From Shinella sp. SUS2 (lineage in GTDB: Bacteria; Pseudomonadota; Alphaproteobacteria; Rhizobiales; Rhizobiaceae): a DNA stretch of 64,000 bases. The notes under the pieces were generated by a model. It saw nothing but the letters and a program-made list of their open reading frames with translations, did no database searches and was not told the origin of the DNA. The stretch spans positions 62,001 through 126,000 of the forward strand of contig NZ_KQ410729.1 of assembly GCF_001262505.1 (NCBI RefSeq), given 5' to 3'. The translations under genes were made by a program, and so were the position numbers. Positions 51,532 through 61,649 of this stretch are shown one piece after another (within the stretch, counting starts at the first letter, position 1; every line of letters starts with the position of its first letter).

Positions 51532-51598
51532 GACAGGATTCGAACCTGTGACCTTTGGAATCGGAATCCAACACTCTATCCAGCTGAGCTACGGGTGC
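51523..51598 (-). tRNA. tRNA-Arg (anticodon CCG)
   Basis: A 76-base cloverleaf with encoded CCA: acceptor GCACCCG/CGGGTGC, D-arm AGCTCAGCTGGATAGAGT, anticodon arm TTGGA-TTCCGAT-TCCAA with CCG, T-arm ACAGGTTCGAATCCTGT. The gene is intact and reads CGG codons. Its 3' end is the integration point of the accessory elements. Confidence 0.97.
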
Positions 51599-51764
51599 CT
51601 GCCTTGGCGATGACTCGCCTGTCCGATGAGAGGGTTCTTAGCCTAGCTGGGGGCGGGCTTCAATCGGGAAAATGCAGAAAGGGCAATCTGTTCCGCAGAT
51701 CGCGCGCTCCGGCATGGTCTGGGTGGAAGGCCGCCGGGTGGCCGGCGGCTTCCGATGGGGGCGG

Positions 51765-52550
51765 TCAGGTGGTCTGCATGGCGCCGGGGCCGGGGATGGC
51801 CTTTTCCGGGACCTTGCCGAGGATGATCATGCCGAGCACCTCGTCCTTGGTGACATCCTCGGTGCGCGCATGGCCGACGACCTGGCCGTTCTTCATCACC
51901 GAGACACGATCCGCGAGGTCGAAGACGTCGTGGATGTCGTGGCTGATCAGGAAGATGCCGATGCCTTCCTTCTTCAGCTGCTTGATCAGTTCGCCGACCT
52001 GGGCCGTCTCCTGGGGCCCGAGCGCTGCGGTGGGCTCGTCCATGATCAGGATGCGGGCGTTGAACAGGATAGCGCGGGCGATCGCCACCGACTGGCGCTG
52101 GCCGCCGGAAAGGGCCTTCACCGGTTCCTTGAAGCGCTGGAAGTTGGGGTTGAGGCGGCCCATCACTTCGCGGGTCTTCGCCTCCATCGCAACGTCGTCG
52201 AGGGTGCCCCAGGGGGTCCTCAGTTCGCGGCCGAGATAGAGGTTGGCGGCGGCGTCGACATTGTCGGCGACGGCGAGCGTCTGGTAGATCGTCTCGATAC
52301 CGTATTTCTTGGCGTCGCGCGGGTTGTTGATGTCGGCGGGCTCGCCGTTGATCAGGATCTCGCCCGCGTCGCGCCTGTAGGCGCCGGAGAGGATCTTGAT
52401 CAGCGTCGACTTGCCGGCACCGTTGTGGCCGAGCAGGGCGACGACCTCGCCGGGAAAGAGATCGACCGAGGCGTTGTCGACGGCATGGATGCCGCCGAAG
52501 GAGATGGAGATGTTCTTCAGCTCCACGAGGGGCGTACTTGTGTCCGTCAT
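51765..52550 (-). CDS. xylG: xylose-type ABC transporter ATP-binding protein (single ATPase domain)
   Basis: A 261-residue ATPase: Walker [15 protein letters not shown] near residue 38, signature [15 protein letters not shown], Walker [14 protein letters not shown]-loop [10 protein letters not shown]. Only one ATPase unit, as in FrcA/short XylG proteins, instead of the duplicated ~500-residue form. It follows xylH by 14 bases. Energises uptake of xylose or a related sugar. Confidence 0.88.
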   Translation of the reverse strand: MTDTSTPLVELKNISISFGGIHAVDNASVDLFPGEVVALLGHNGAGKSTLIKILSGAYRRDAGEILINGEPADINNPRDAKKYGIETIYQTLAVADNVDAAANLYLGRELRTPWGTLDDVAMEAKTREVMGRLNPNFQRFKEPVKALSGGQRQSVAIARAILFNARILIMDEPTAALGPQETAQVGELIKQLKKEGIGIFLISHDIHDVFDLADRVSVMKNGQVVGHARTEDVTKDEVLGMIILGKVPEKAIPGPGAMQTT

Positions 52551-52564
52551 TGGATGGGCTCCTC

Positions 52565-53878
52565 TTACTTGGCGCGGGCGCGGTAGACCGTGTCGAGCCA
52601 GACGGCGACGACAAGAACCATGCCGACCACGATGCGCTGGAACGGGGTGTCGATGCCGACCAGCACCATGCCCGACTGCAGCGATTGCATGACGAGGGCG
52701 CCGAGCATGGCGCCTGCGATTGTGCCCATGCCGCCGGCAAGCGAGGTGCCGCCGATAACGGCTGCGGCGATGGTGTAGAGTTCGTCGAGCTCGCCCTGCG
52801 CGTTGGTTGCGGCATTGAGGCGGGCGGTGGAGATGGCGGCGGCGATGGCGCAGAGCATGCCCATCAGTGCGAAGATCTTCACCGTTACCCAGCGCGTCTT
52901 GATGCCGGCAAGCTCGGCGGCTTCCTGGTTGCCGCCGATCGCGAAGACGTAGCGGCCGAAGCGCAGGCGCGTCGAGATGAAGGTCATGACGATGCCGACG
53001 AGGATGGCGATCAGCACCGGTACGGCGATGCCGTGCGGGATGAACAGGCCGCCTTCCGGCCAGGCGATGCCGTTGGCGTCGGCATATTTGCGAGCGATGG
53101 CGACCGGCCAGGGATAGCTGTTGACGACAGCGACGGCGCCGAGCACCAGGGCGCAGCCGACGGCGGTGAGGAAGTACTCGGCCCACATCGGGCGCTGCGG
53201 GAAACCGAAGCGCTGGCGCTGCTTGCGGGAATTGATGATAGTGGCGACGATGGCGATGCAGGCGAGGATGCCGACGATCCAGCTGGCGGTGGCGCCGATC
53301 GAGCCTTCCGTACCGCCGCCCATCAGGCGGAAGGTCGCGTCCATTGGGGCGACGGTGCGGCCGCTCGTCACGAACCAGGTGGCACCGCGCCAGACGAGCA
53401 AGCCGCCGAGCGTGACGATGAAGGAGGGCACGTTGAGGAAGGCGATGATGGCGCCGTGCAGCGCGCCGATGCCCGCGCCGAGCAGGAGGCCGGCGAGGAG
53501 GGTGATGATCCAGGTGGCGGGATGGTTGAAGCCGAGCAGTTGCGGCAGCAGTTCCGCCTGCAGCACGCCCATGATCATGCCGACGAATCCGAGGATCGAA
53601 CCGACGGAGAGGTCGATGTTGCGCGTGACGATGACGAGCACCATGCCGGTCGCCATCACGGCGACGGAGGCGGTCTGGACCGAAAGGTTCCACAGGTTGC
53701 GCGGCGTCAGGAACAGGCCGCCGGACAGGATGTTGAAGCCGATCCAGATGATCAGCATGGCGCCGACCATGCCGAGCAGGCGCGTGTCGATCTCGGTCGC
53801 GCGGAAGAAGCGCTTGACCGGGTTCTCGCCCGCCGATCGCGCGCGATTGGCATGCGTGGTATTCGTGATGTCGGCCAT
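52565..53878 (-). CDS. xylH: xylose-type ABC transporter permease
   Basis: A 437-residue permease, long for the ribose-type family because of a large insert as in XylH. Motifs: [19 protein letters not shown] near residue 85, [20 protein letters not shown] near 150, [19 protein letters not shown] near 305, and [20 protein letters not shown] near 365. The ATG at 53878 gives MADITN. Between xylF and xylH lies a 213-base gap with hairpins. Confidence 0.9.
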   Translation of the reverse strand: MADITNTTHANRARSAGENPVKRFFRATEIDTRLLGMVGAMLIIWIGFNILSGGLFLTPRNLWNLSVQTASVAVMATGMVLVIVTRNIDLSVGSILGFVGMIMGVLQAELLPQLLGFNHPATWIITLLAGLLLGAGIGALHGAIIAFLNVPSFIVTLGGLLVWRGATWFVTSGRTVAPMDATFRLMGGGTEGSIGATASWIVGILACIAIVATIINSRKQRQRFGFPQRPMWAEYFLTAVGCALVLGAVAVVNSYPWPVAIARKYADANGIAWPEGGLFIPHGIAVPVLIAILVGIVMTFISTRLRFGRYVFAIGGNQEAAELAGIKTRWVTVKIFALMGMLCAIAAAISTARLNAATNAQGELDELYTIAAAVIGGTSLAGGMGTIAGAMLGALVMQSLQSGMVLVGIDTPFQRIVVGMVLVVAVWLDTVYRARAK

Positions 53879-53948
53879 GGCTTTGCCGTCCCCCCACTTT
53901 TGTTGAACGTGTCGTTCGGGCGTGGTCCGAGGTTCCGGCGGCACGGAC

Positions 53949-54056
53949 GGAAACCCGTTTCCCACCTCCCTCATTCCGCTTCGAGGATTTTCGCCGCCTC
54001 ATCCTCTGCCCGCTGTCCATCTTGCGCAAGCGCCGCAACGGAAGCCGCTGCGGCGC
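53949..54056 (-). other. hairpins in the xylF-xylH gap
   Basis: GCGCCGCA (54030-54037) pairs with TGCGGCGC (54049-54056), shortly after the xylF stop. GGAAAC-CC-GTTTCC lies at 53949-53962. No T-run; probably a message-stabilising or attenuating element that lowers xylHG relative to xylF. Confidence 0.5.
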
Positions 54057-54091
54057 CTGGGATGGTCAGGTCAGTACCGGATCATTGCCTG

Positions 54092-55132
54092 TCAGTTGCA
54101 GGCTGCGACCGAGCCGGCGGCGACGCCCTGGCACGCGGTTTCCTTCGGGATCCAGCCGGCGTCGATGACGACGTTCAGGTTGTCCTTGGTGATCGGCAGC
54201 GGGGCGAGGAAGACCGACTTCATTTCGACGCCCTTCGGGCCGCCGTTGAAGGTGGTGACGCCTTCGATCTCGTCCATGGTCTTGCCGCTGGCGAGCGAGG
54301 CAGCGATTTCCGCCGCGCGCTTGCCGAGTTCACGCGAGTCCTTCCAGACGGAAACGGTCTGTGTGCCGAGCGCGACGCGGTTCAGCGCAGCGTGGTCGGC
54401 ATCCTGGCCGGAGACCGGGACGGAGCCGGCAAGGCCCTGGGCGGCCAGTGCCGCGATCGCACCGCCGGCCGTGCCGTCGTTCGAGGCGACGACCGCGTCG
54501 ACCTTGTTGTCGTTCGCCGTCAGGAACTGCTCCATGTTCTTCTGGGCATTTTCCGGCTTCCAGCCATCGGTATAGGCTTCGCCGACGGTCTTGATCTTGC
54601 CGGCGTCGATCGCTTCCTTCAGCACTTCCTGCTGGCCAGCGAAGAGGAAGTCGGCGTTCGGGTCGGACGAGGAGCCCTTGATGAAGACGTAGTTGCCTTC
54701 CGGCTTCACCTTGAACACTTCGCGGGCCTGCATGCGGCCGACTTCCTTGTTGTCGAAGGTGATGTAGAAGGCGGCCGGGTTTTCGATCAGGCGGTCGTAG
54801 CCGACGACCGGGATGCCTTCCGCGGCAGCCTTTTCGATGGCCGGGCCGATCGCTTCAGAGTCCTGGGCGAGAACGATGATGGCGTTGGCGCCCTGGGCGA
54901 TCAGCGATTCGACGTCCGTCAGCTGCTTTGCGGCGGACGACTGGGCGTCAGCTGAAATGTATTTGTCGCCGGAGGCTTCGAGCGCTGCCTTGATGGCGGC
55001 TTCGTCGGTTTTCCAGCGCTCTTCCTGGAAGTTCGACCAGGAAACGCCGACCACGAGGTCCTTGGCGTGCGCTACGGAATGCAGGGAAACGATGATGGCA
55101 GCCCCTGCCATCAGCTTCAGAACGAACTTCAT
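54092..55132 (-). CDS. xylF: xylose-type ABC transporter, periplasmic binding protein
   Basis: A 346-residue type-1 periplasmic sugar-binding protein with signal peptide ([19 protein letters not shown], cut before KDLVVGVSW). Typical features are [51 protein letters not shown] and [22 protein letters not shown] lies before the ATG at 55132. The sequence style is XylF. First gene of xylFHG, divergent from the ROK regulator. Confidence 0.9.
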   Translation of the reverse strand: MKFVLKLMAGAAIIVSLHSVAHAKDLVVGVSWSNFQEERWKTDEAAIKAALEASGDKYISADAQSSAAKQLTDVESLIAQGANAIIVLAQDSEAIGPAIEKAAAEGIPVVGYDRLIENPAAFYITFDNKEVGRMQAREVFKVKPEGNYVFIKGSSSDPNADFLFAGQQEVLKEAIDAGKIKTVGEAYTDGWKPENAQKNMEQFLTANDNKVDAVVASNDGTAGGAIAALAAQGLAGSVPVSGQDADHAALNRVALGTQTVSVWKDSRELGKRAAEIAASLASGKTMDEIEGVTTFNGGPKGVEMKSVFLAPLPITKDNLNVVIDAGWIPKETACQGVAAGSVAACN

Positions 55133-55237
55133 AATATCCTCCCAAGTGAACACCGACCGCCTGGGCGAACCTCCCGCCCAATCAACGACCGGCCACGATC
55201 TACTGTCTCGATACCCCTCCCGATGGCCTCGGGACTT

Positions 55238-55258
55238 TTTTCTCGACAGTCGAGAAAA
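55238..55258. promoter_or_regulatory. putative XylR operator
   Basis: TTTTCTCGA-CAG-TCGAGAAAA, exact 9-base arms, between xylF (minus) and the ROK regulator (plus). Symmetry and A/T-rich ends fit ROK-type repressor sites. Confidence 0.7.
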
Positions 55259-55375
55259 TAAATGTCAGAAGTTTCGAAGGCTGTCAACACGGCTTGAAAG
55301 GCCTTGAACGACGGCGTGACAGATGCTTTGGGAGGGGCATGTGTTGCATCCTGTGAAAGCGAGCGGAAACCGACG

Positions 55376-56596
55376 ATGCTGACCAAGTCGAGCACGGAGC
55401 TTGTGCGTCAGCAGAACAGTGCCTTGGTGCTCGCCTCGCTGCGCCGGCATGGTCCGCTTGCCCATACCGATATTTCCCATCATACGGGCCTCGCTTCGGC
55501 GACCGTATCGGTGATCACGGCGGAGCTGGAAAAGGCCGAGGTGCTGGAACGGCGCGAACAGCTGGCGTCGGCCTCGCGCGGGCGGCCGCGCGTCATCTTC
55601 GGCCAGCGGCGCGATGCCGGCTACCTTGCGACCGTGCGCATCTCTTCCGACATGGTGCAATATTCACTCGCCGACTATGGCGGCACACTGCTCGACCGGT
55701 TCGAGGAGCCACGCAACCATGCCGATACCGCGACGCGGCCCTTTACCGAAGCCTTCGTGGCCGCGCTCGACAAGCTGGCGGACCGGTCCCGGATCGACCG
55801 TGGACAGGTGCTGGTCGTGTCGATCAGCAGCAAGGGCCTCGTCGATCCCCAGACGGCACGGCTCGTCTGGTCGCCGGTCTTCGGCGCGCAGCAGGTGGAT
55901 TTTGCGGCGCTGTTGCAGCCGCCCTGGCGGGCGAAGATCCTCCTCAGCAACGAGACGCTGCTCGTCGCTCATGCCATGGCGCTGCGCATGGAGAAGGCAG
56001 GCGCGCGGGATCTGCAGGCGGTTGCCGCGCTCTCGCTCGGCCACAGCATCGGCCTCGGCATCGCGCGGTTCGACCGGTCGGGGGAACTCTCGGTGACGGC
56101 GCCGAATTTCGGGCACATGCTGAACTCGTCGGATGGAAAACTGTGTCGCTGCGGTGCGCAGGGCTGCATCGAGGCGTCCGCGGGCTTCTACGGCATCCTG
56201 CGCACCGCCTTCGAAGTGCCGCCGGATACGATCCCGGCGAAATTCGTGCCGCTGGCCGAGATGGACAAGATCGCGCTGCGCGCCCGGCAGGGCCACCGCA
56301 TGTCGGAATATGCCTTCCGCCAGGCGGGCCTTGCGCTGGGGCAGGGGCTTTCGCGTGTCGTCAGCCTCTACGAGAACATGCCGATCGCCATCACCGGTCC
56401 CGGCACCCGCTATTTCGATCTCCTCCAGCGGGGGCTCGAAGAGGGGCTTGCACAATCGCAGCAGGTCCGTCTTTTCGGCGCCCCGCCGATCTCCGTCGTG
56501 CCGGAGGAGGCCACGCTGGTGCTGGAAGGCCATCTCGACCGCGCGCTGGCGGAGATGGACCATGATGTCATCGTGGCGCGGACGGTTGGAGACTGA
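55376..56596 (+). CDS. xylR: ROK-family transcriptional regulator, XylR-like
   Basis: A 406-residue ROK repressor. The N-terminal helix-turn-helix is HTDISHHTGLASATVSVITA near residues 31-50. The C-terminal sugar-kinase-like domain has the zinc motif GKLCRCGAQGCIEASAG near 260 and SLGHSIGLGIARFDRSG. It diverges from xylFHG across the operator dyad. No xylA or xylB is in the window. The ligand is probably xylose or a related pentose. Confidence 0.87.
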   Translation: MLTKSSTELVRQQNSALVLASLRRHGPLAHTDISHHTGLASATVSVITAELEKAEVLERREQLASASRGRPRVIFGQRRDAGYLATVRISSDMVQYSLADYGGTLLDRFEEPRNHADTATRPFTEAFVAALDKLADRSRIDRGQVLVVSISSKGLVDPQTARLVWSPVFGAQQVDFAALLQPPWRAKILLSNETLLVAHAMALRMEKAGARDLQAVAALSLGHSIGLGIARFDRSGELSVTAPNFGHMLNSSDGKLCRCGAQGCIEASAGFYGILRTAFEVPPDTIPAKFVPLAEMDKIALRARQGHRMSEYAFRQAGLALGQGLSRVVSLYENMPIAITGPGTRYFDLLQRGLEEGLAQSQQVRLFGAPPISVVPEEATLVLEGHLDRALAEMDHDVIVARTVGD

Positions 56597-56620
56597 CGGA
56601 GAAGGGTGGGGCGGAGGCCC

Positions 56621-56650
56621 AACAAAAAGACCGGGCGAAAAATCGCCCGG
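56621..56650 (-). terminator. rho-independent terminator of the inositol operon
   Basis: CCGGGCGA (56631-56638), loop AAAA, TCGCCCGG (56643-56650); on the minus strand followed by TCTTTTTGTT. It ends the transcript of idhA. Confidence 0.85.
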
Positions 56651-56676
56651 CCAGTTGCCTTGGGAGGCGGTGCCCG

Positions 56677-57669
56677 TCAGGCGACGGAGATCTGGCGCTT
56701 TTCCTCGACCGACTTCACGGCTGCATCGGCCAGTGCGAGGGCTGCGAGGCCATCGGCGCCGGAGGGCGAGATGGTCGCGCCCTTCTCGATGGCGGCGATG
56801 AAGCTCGCGATCTCGTTGGCATAGGCTTCGGTGTAGCGGGTCATGAAGAAATCGTGCAGCGGCGGGCGGGTGTAGCCGTCGCCGTTGGCGATCTCGATGG
56901 AGACCGGACGCTGGTTTTCGGCTGACACCATGCCCTTCGAGCCGTGCACCTCGATGCGCTGGTCATAGCCGTAGGTGGCGCGGCGCGAGTTGGAGATGAC
57001 GGCCTGCTTACCGGATTTCGTCTGCAGGATGACCGAAACGCTGTCGTAGTCGCCGGCCTTGCCGATGTCGGGATCGACCAGCACGGCGGCGGTGGCCGAG
57101 ACCGAGACGACCTCTTCGCCGAGCAGGAAGCGGGCCATGTCGAAGTCGTGGATCGTCATGTCGCGGAAGATACCGCCGGAGCGCTTGATGTAGTCGACCG
57201 GCGGGGCGCCGGGGTCGCGCGAGGTGATGGTGACCATCTCGACATCGCCGATGCGGCCGTCATCGATCGCCTTGCGCACGGCCATGAAATGGGGGTCGAA
57301 GCGGCGGTTGAAACCGACCATCAACTTGCCCTTGGTCTCGTCGACCACCTTCATGCAGGCCTTGACGCGCTCGACGTCGAGATCGATCGGCTTCTCGCAG
57401 AAGATGGCTTTCCCCGCGCGTGAAAAACGCTCGATGAGGTCGGCATGGGTGTCGGTCGGGGTGCAGATCACGACGGCGTCGATATCCTTGGCGGCCTCGA
57501 TCGCCTCGATGGTGCGGACTTCGCAGCCATACTGCTTGGCGATCGCGTCGGCGGCGGCGGGGAAGGCATCGGCAACGGCGACGAGCACGGCATCCGGATT
57601 GCCGGTTACGGCCTTGGCGTGGACCTTGCCGATGCGGCCTGCGCCGAGAAGACCAAATCTCACAGTCAT
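56677..57669 (-). CDS. idhA: inositol 2-dehydrogenase
   Basis: A 330-residue Gfo/Idh/MocA enzyme oxidising myo-inositol to 2-keto-inositol with NAD. Rossmann motif FGLLGAGRIGKVHAKAV, family lysine in FCEKPIDLD near residue 97, and the catalytic Asp/His pair in FRDMTIHDFDMARFLLG near 175. Start ATG 57669 (MTVRFG); an ATG two codons earlier at 57675 is possible. Last gene of ibpA-iatA-iatP-idhA. Confidence 0.93.
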   Translation of the reverse strand: MTVRFGLLGAGRIGKVHAKAVTGNPDAVLVAVADAFPAAADAIAKQYGCEVRTIEAIEAAKDIDAVVICTPTDTHADLIERFSRAGKAIFCEKPIDLDVERVKACMKVVDETKGKLMVGFNRRFDPHFMAVRKAIDDGRIGDVEMVTITSRDPGAPPVDYIKRSGGIFRDMTIHDFDMARFLLGEEVVSVSATAAVLVDPDIGKAGDYDSVSVILQTKSGKQAVISNSRRATYGYDQRIEVHGSKGMVSAENQRPVSIEIANGDGYTRPPLHDFFMTRYTEAYANEIASFIAAIEKGATISPSGADGLAALALADAAVKSVEEKRQISVA

Positions 57670-57711
57670 CTTCATTCTCTCTGGTGTACCGGCCTTGCCG
57701 GCGGGAGGGGC

Positions 57712-57756
57712 GGGGCGATGCGCTCGCCCCGCAACGGCGCCGCGGAAAACCCGCGG
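57712..57756 (-). other. paired hairpins between iatP and idhA
   Basis: GGGGCGA (57712-57718) / TCGCCCC (57724-57730) and CCGCGG (57740-57745) / CCGCGG (57751-57756). They sit within the operon and may adjust relative expression of idhA. Confidence 0.45.
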
Positions 57757-57764
57757 AATAGGAA

Positions 57765-58784
57765 CTATGTCTTGCGCTTCTTCTGCCGGTAGACGTCGAC
57801 GACGACAGCGGCGACGATGATCACGCCCTTGACGATCTCCTGGTAGAAAGCATCGACGCGCAGGAAGGTAAAGCCCGAAGTCATGACGCCGAGGATGACG
57901 GTGCCGATGACCGTGCCGGTGATGCGCCCCACGCCGCCGGCAAGAGAGGTGCCGCCGATGACGGTCGCGGCGATGGCGTCGAGTTCGTACATCACGCCCA
58001 TGCCGGCCTGGGCTGTCTGGGCACGTGCCGCGGTGACGACGCCGGCAAGGCCTGCGAGTGCGCCGGCGATGGCATAGACCTTCACCAGGTGGGATTCGAC
58101 GTTGATGCCGGAGACGCGGGCGGCCTGCACATTCGCGCCGATCGCATAGGTGAACTTGCCGTAGCGGGTATAGCGCAGCGCGATGTGGAAGATGACCGCG
58201 ACGACGAGGAAGATCACGACGGGCCAGATGCCGGTGCCGATGAAGTTGAACTGTTCGGTGAGGCCCGAAACCGGCTGGCCCTTGGTGTACCACTTGGAGA
58301 TGCCGCGGGCGGACACCATCATGCCGAGCGTGGCGATGAAGGGCGGGATTTTCGTCTTGGCGATGAGTTGGCCGTTGATGAAGCCGGCGAGCAGGCCGAC
58401 GCCGATGCCGAGCGCGACCGGCACGATGACCGGCAGGTCGGTCAGCGAGGGATAGAGCGCGCGCGGCCAGGTCGAGGCCTGTGCCAGCGAGGCGGTGAAC
58501 ATCGCCGTCATCCCGACCACCGAGCCGGAGGAGAGATCGATGCCCCCCGTGATGATGACCTGTGTGACGCCAACGGCGATGATGCCGATGACGGAGACCT
58601 GCAGGATGATGATCGTCAGGCGCTGCGGGTTCATCAGGAAGCTCTGACCGACGAAGATCCAGCCGAGGATTTCGTAGACCAGCGCGATGCCGATGAGGAC
58701 GAGAAAGATGTTGAGTTCCGGCGGGAGCCGGCGGGCAGATTTCTGCGCGGAGCCTTGAGCCTGCGCGGCGGAATTCGTGCTCAT
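57765..58784 (-). CDS. iatP: inositol ABC transporter permease
   Basis: A 339-residue ribose-type permease with about eight to ten helices. Motifs include [20 protein letters not shown] near residue 78, [20 protein letters not shown] near 148, [19 protein letters not shown] near 212 and [20 protein letters not shown] near 270. It follows iatA by 37 bases. Imports inositol delivered by IbpA. Confidence 0.9.
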   Translation of the reverse strand: MSTNSAAQAQGSAQKSARRLPPELNIFLVLIGIALVYEILGWIFVGQSFLMNPQRLTIIILQVSVIGIIAVGVTQVIITGGIDLSSGSVVGMTAMFTASLAQASTWPRALYPSLTDLPVIVPVALGIGVGLLAGFINGQLIAKTKIPPFIATLGMMVSARGISKWYTKGQPVSGLTEQFNFIGTGIWPVVIFLVVAVIFHIALRYTRYGKFTYAIGANVQAARVSGINVESHLVKVYAIAGALAGLAGVVTAARAQTAQAGMGVMYELDAIAATVIGGTSLAGGVGRITGTVIGTVILGVMTSGFTFLRVDAFYQEIVKGVIIVAAVVVDVYRQKKRKT

Positions 58785-58821
58785 GATTACCTCCCTTGCG
58801 GCGCCACGGCCGCCGTAAAAT

Positions 58822-60360
58822 TTACTGGGCAGCCAGTTCCATGACCTTGACCTGCGTCGCTTCCGCCCGGTCGAGAATGCCGGTGACCCGCCCCTCGTGC
58901 ATGACCATGACGCGGTCGCTCATGCCGAGGACCTCGGGCATTTCCGACGAGATCATGATGACGGCGACGCCGTCGCGGGCGAGCTCCGTCACGAAGCGGT
59001 GGATTTCCGCCTTGGCGCCGACATCGATGCCGCGCGTCGGCTCGTCGAGGATCAAGATGCGCGGATTGGTGAGCAGCCAGCGGCCGATCAGCACCTTCTG
59101 CTGGTTGCCGCCCGAGAGGTTCTCGATGCGCTCGGACAGGTTCGGCGTCTTGACGCGCAGCTTCCGGCTCATCTCCTCGCAGACCTTGGTCAGTTCGCCC
59201 TCGGCGACAAAACCGTTCTTGACGAACTTGTCCTGAAGCACGGCGATCTGCATGTTTTCGAGGATATCGAGGATCAGCAGACAGCCGGTGTCCTTGCGGT
59301 CTTCTGTCAGGAACGCCATGCGGTGCTTGATCGCCGTGTTCGGGCTGTCGATGTTCACCTGCTTGCCGTTGATCGAGATCGTGCCCGAGGTCGCCGGCGT
59401 CACCCCGAAGATCGTTTCGGCGACGTTCGAGCGGCCCGAGCCGACGAGGCCGGCAAGGCCGAGGATTTCACCGGCGCGCACATCGAAGGAGACGTCGTGG
59501 AACACGCCCTTGAGGGTGAGGTTCTTGACCGAGAGGACAATGTCGCCGATCGGCACCTCCTCCTTCGGGAACATCTGGGTGATCTCGCGGCCAACCATCA
59601 TGCGGATGATGTCGTCGCGCGTCACGTCCGAGGAGGCGTGCGTGCCGATGTACTTGCCGTCGCGGAACACCGAGAACTCGTCGGCGATCTCGAACAGCTC
59701 GTTCATCTTGTGGGTGATGTAGACGATGCCGATGCCTTGCGAGCGGAGGTCCCGGATGATGGTGAAGAGGTGCTCTACCTCGCGCTCGGTCAGTGCCGAG
59801 GTCGGCTCGTCCATGATGAGCACGTCGCTCTCATAGGACACGGCTTTTGCGATCTCGACCATCTGGCGGTTGGCGACGGAGAGGTCGCGCACCTGCACTT
59901 CCGGGTCCATCGCGATGTTGAGGCGCTTGAAGAGGGCGGCGGTCTTGCGGTTCATCTCGCCGTGGTCGACGAAGCCGAAGCGGTTCTTCGGCTCGCGGCG
60001 GATCCAGATGTTCTCCGCCACCGTCATGAACGGCATCAGGTTGAGCTCCTGGTGGATCATGGCGATGCCGTTTTCCAGCGCATCGAGCGGCGATTGCAGG
60101 CGGATCTTCTGGCCCTTGAGCAGTACTTCACCCTGGTCGGGCGTATAGATGCCGGCAAGGATCTTCATCAGTGTGGATTTGCCGGCGCCGTTCTCGCCCA
60201 TCAGGGCGTGCACGGTGCCGCGCTTCAGCTTGAACTCAACATCGTCGAGCGCAACGACGCCCGGAAATTCCTTGCGGACACCTTCCGCAGACAGGAGATA
60301 TTCAGCATTCGGAATGGCGCCGCTTGCACGAACCGCGGCCATGGTGGTCGGACTGACCAT
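58822..60360 (-). CDS. iatA: inositol ABC transporter ATP-binding protein, two ATPase domains
   Basis: A 512-residue duplicated ATPase. Domain 1 (~25-260): Walker [15 protein letters not shown], signature [15 protein letters not shown], Walker [12 protein letters not shown]. Domain 2 (~275-505): degenerate Walker [13 protein letters not shown], signature [15 protein letters not shown], Walker [13 protein letters not shown]. This asymmetry is normal for ribose-type importers. Lies between ibpA and iatP. Confidence 0.93.
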   Translation of the reverse strand: MVSPTTMAAVRASGAIPNAEYLLSAEGVRKEFPGVVALDDVEFKLKRGTVHALMGENGAGKSTLMKILAGIYTPDQGEVLLKGQKIRLQSPLDALENGIAMIHQELNLMPFMTVAENIWIRREPKNRFGFVDHGEMNRKTAALFKRLNIAMDPEVQVRDLSVANRQMVEIAKAVSYESDVLIMDEPTSALTEREVEHLFTIIRDLRSQGIGIVYITHKMNELFEIADEFSVFRDGKYIGTHASSDVTRDDIIRMMVGREITQMFPKEEVPIGDIVLSVKNLTLKGVFHDVSFDVRAGEILGLAGLVGSGRSNVAETIFGVTPATSGTISINGKQVNIDSPNTAIKHRMAFLTEDRKDTGCLLILDILENMQIAVLQDKFVKNGFVAEGELTKVCEEMSRKLRVKTPNLSERIENLSGGNQQKVLIGRWLLTNPRILILDEPTRGIDVGAKAEIHRFVTELARDGVAVIMISSEMPEVLGMSDRVMVMHEGRVTGILDRAEATQVKVMELAAQ

Positions 60361-60395
60361 CGTCCCCTCCCTCCCGGAGCAACCAGAAACGGGTC

Positions 60396-60425
60396 GGACG
60401 CGCGCACGCTTGCGTGCGCGCGTCC
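60396..60425 (-). other. very strong hairpin between ibpA and iatA
   Basis: GGACGCGCGCACGC (60396-60409), TT, GCGTGCGCGCGTCC (60412-60425): 14-base exact arms. No T-run. Likely stabilises the ibpA message or causes partial termination before iatA. Confidence 0.65.
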
Positions 60426-60463
60426 AGAGCAGTCTGAAGGTTTTCAGCGACCGGCGGAGCCGG

Positions 60464-61393
60464 TTAGTTCTTCGCCTGGTAGTCGGCGATGTTGGCCGGG
60501 GTCACGAGCTGGAAGGGAATGTAGACCTTGGTTTCCACCTTCTCGCCCTTTGCCAGTTTCAGCGCGGCATCGACCGAACCCTTGCCCTGGCCGGCGGCAT
60601 CCTGGAACACCGTCACGTCGAGGTCGCCGGCCGCCATGGCGGCGAGGGCGTCCTGCGTGGCGTCGACACCGGCGACGACGACGCTGTCCATCGAACGGCC
60701 GGCGGCCTTCAGCGCCTGGATGGCACCGATTGCCATTTCGTCATTGTTGGAGATGACCGCGTCGAACTCGAGACCGGCGGAGAGCCAGTTGGTCATGAGG
60801 TCCGACCCTTGCGTGCGCGACCAGTTGGCGGTCTGCTCCTCGACGATTTCGAGGCCCTTGCACTCGTCGGTGGCGATGACGTCCTTGACGTCCTGGGTGC
60901 GCATGCGCGCGGCCTGGTTGGACAGTTCGCCCATCATGACGACGACCTTGCCCTTGCCGTTGAGCAGGCGGCAGACTTCCTTGGTTTCCAGCGTGCCGGA
61001 TTCCTTTTCGTCGGAGGCGACGAAAGCCTGCTTTTCCGGCAGTTCGTTGACGTTGACCGGCTCGCGGTTGACGTAGACGAGCGGAATGCCAGCCTCTGCG
61101 GCGGCCTTGGACATGGCGGCGGTCGCGTCGGTATCGACGGGGTTCACGATGATGGCGCTGACGCCTGACGCGATGAAGTTCTGGATCTGGCTCTGCTGCT
61201 TTGCAACGTCGTTCTGGGCGTCTTCGATCTGAAGATCAACGCCGTCGAGCGTCTTGGCATAATCGGACATGCCGTTGCGCAGAACGGTCAGGAAGTTGTC
61301 GTCGAACTGCGCCATGGTCACGCCGATCGTTTCGGCATGGGCGGCGGTGGACATCATTGCGGCAAGCGCCGTGCTCAGAATGAATTTTTTCAT
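60464..61393 (-). CDS. ibpA: inositol ABC transporter, periplasmic binding protein
   Basis: A 309-residue type-1 sugar-binding protein with signal peptide ([16 protein letters not shown], cut before ETIGVTMA). Conserved segments: [60 protein letters not shown] precedes the ATG at 61393. First gene of ibpA-iatA-iatP-idhA, with a GGAA-N6-TTCC box upstream. Confidence 0.93.
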   Translation of the reverse strand: MKKFILSTALAAMMSTAAHAETIGVTMAQFDDNFLTVLRNGMSDYAKTLDGVDLQIEDAQNDVAKQQSQIQNFIASGVSAIIVNPVDTDATAAMSKAAAEAGIPLVYVNREPVNVNELPEKQAFVASDEKESGTLETKEVCRLLNGKGKVVVMMGELSNQAARMRTQDVKDVIATDECKGLEIVEEQTANWSRTQGSDLMTNWLSAGLEFDAVISNNDEMAIGAIQALKAAGRSMDSVVVAGVDATQDALAAMAAGDLDVTVFQDAAGQGKGSVDAALKLAKGEKVETKVYIPFQLVTPANIADYQAKN

Positions 61394-61522
61394 GTCGTTC
61401 TCCTCCTCAACGTGGCGTCCGGCAGCGCCACCCGATTGTCCGGACAGCTGGCCCTTGCGGGGCAGCCGGCCCCTTGCTCCTCCCGGGAGGCAAAAGGCCA
61501 AAACAGAATAAACAAACCGCGA

Positions 61523-61548
61523 ATTCCGTATTGCGGAATGTTTATTCC
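61523..61548. promoter_or_regulatory. putative IolR operator region of ibpA
   Basis: GGAA-TGTTTA-TTCC (61535-61548) matches the GGAA-N6-TTCC motif reported for the RpiR-type inositol regulator IolR of Sinorhizobium. It overlaps a second dyad ATTCCG-TATTG-CGGAAT (61523-61539). About 140 bases before ibpA. Confidence 0.65.
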
Positions 61549-61649
61549 ATTTTCTGTCCGGGACGTCAAGCCCGTTCCATTTTCAGGATCGGGAATCCTG
61601 CAGACCCTGGGGAAAAGGGCCGGTGGATAGGTCGCCGGCACCACCTGGT

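Noticed and set aside
51311..51574. An 87-residue gene starting inside the tRNA-Arg
   Set aside because: The first ~20 codons are simply the tRNA read through; only the part beyond the tRNA shows conservation, so a start inside the tRNA is not accepted.
52538..54955. About 800-codon open frame opposite xylH and xylF
   Set aside because: Composition dominated by Asp, Gly, His and Arg; it covers an intergenic gap and two real genes antisense.
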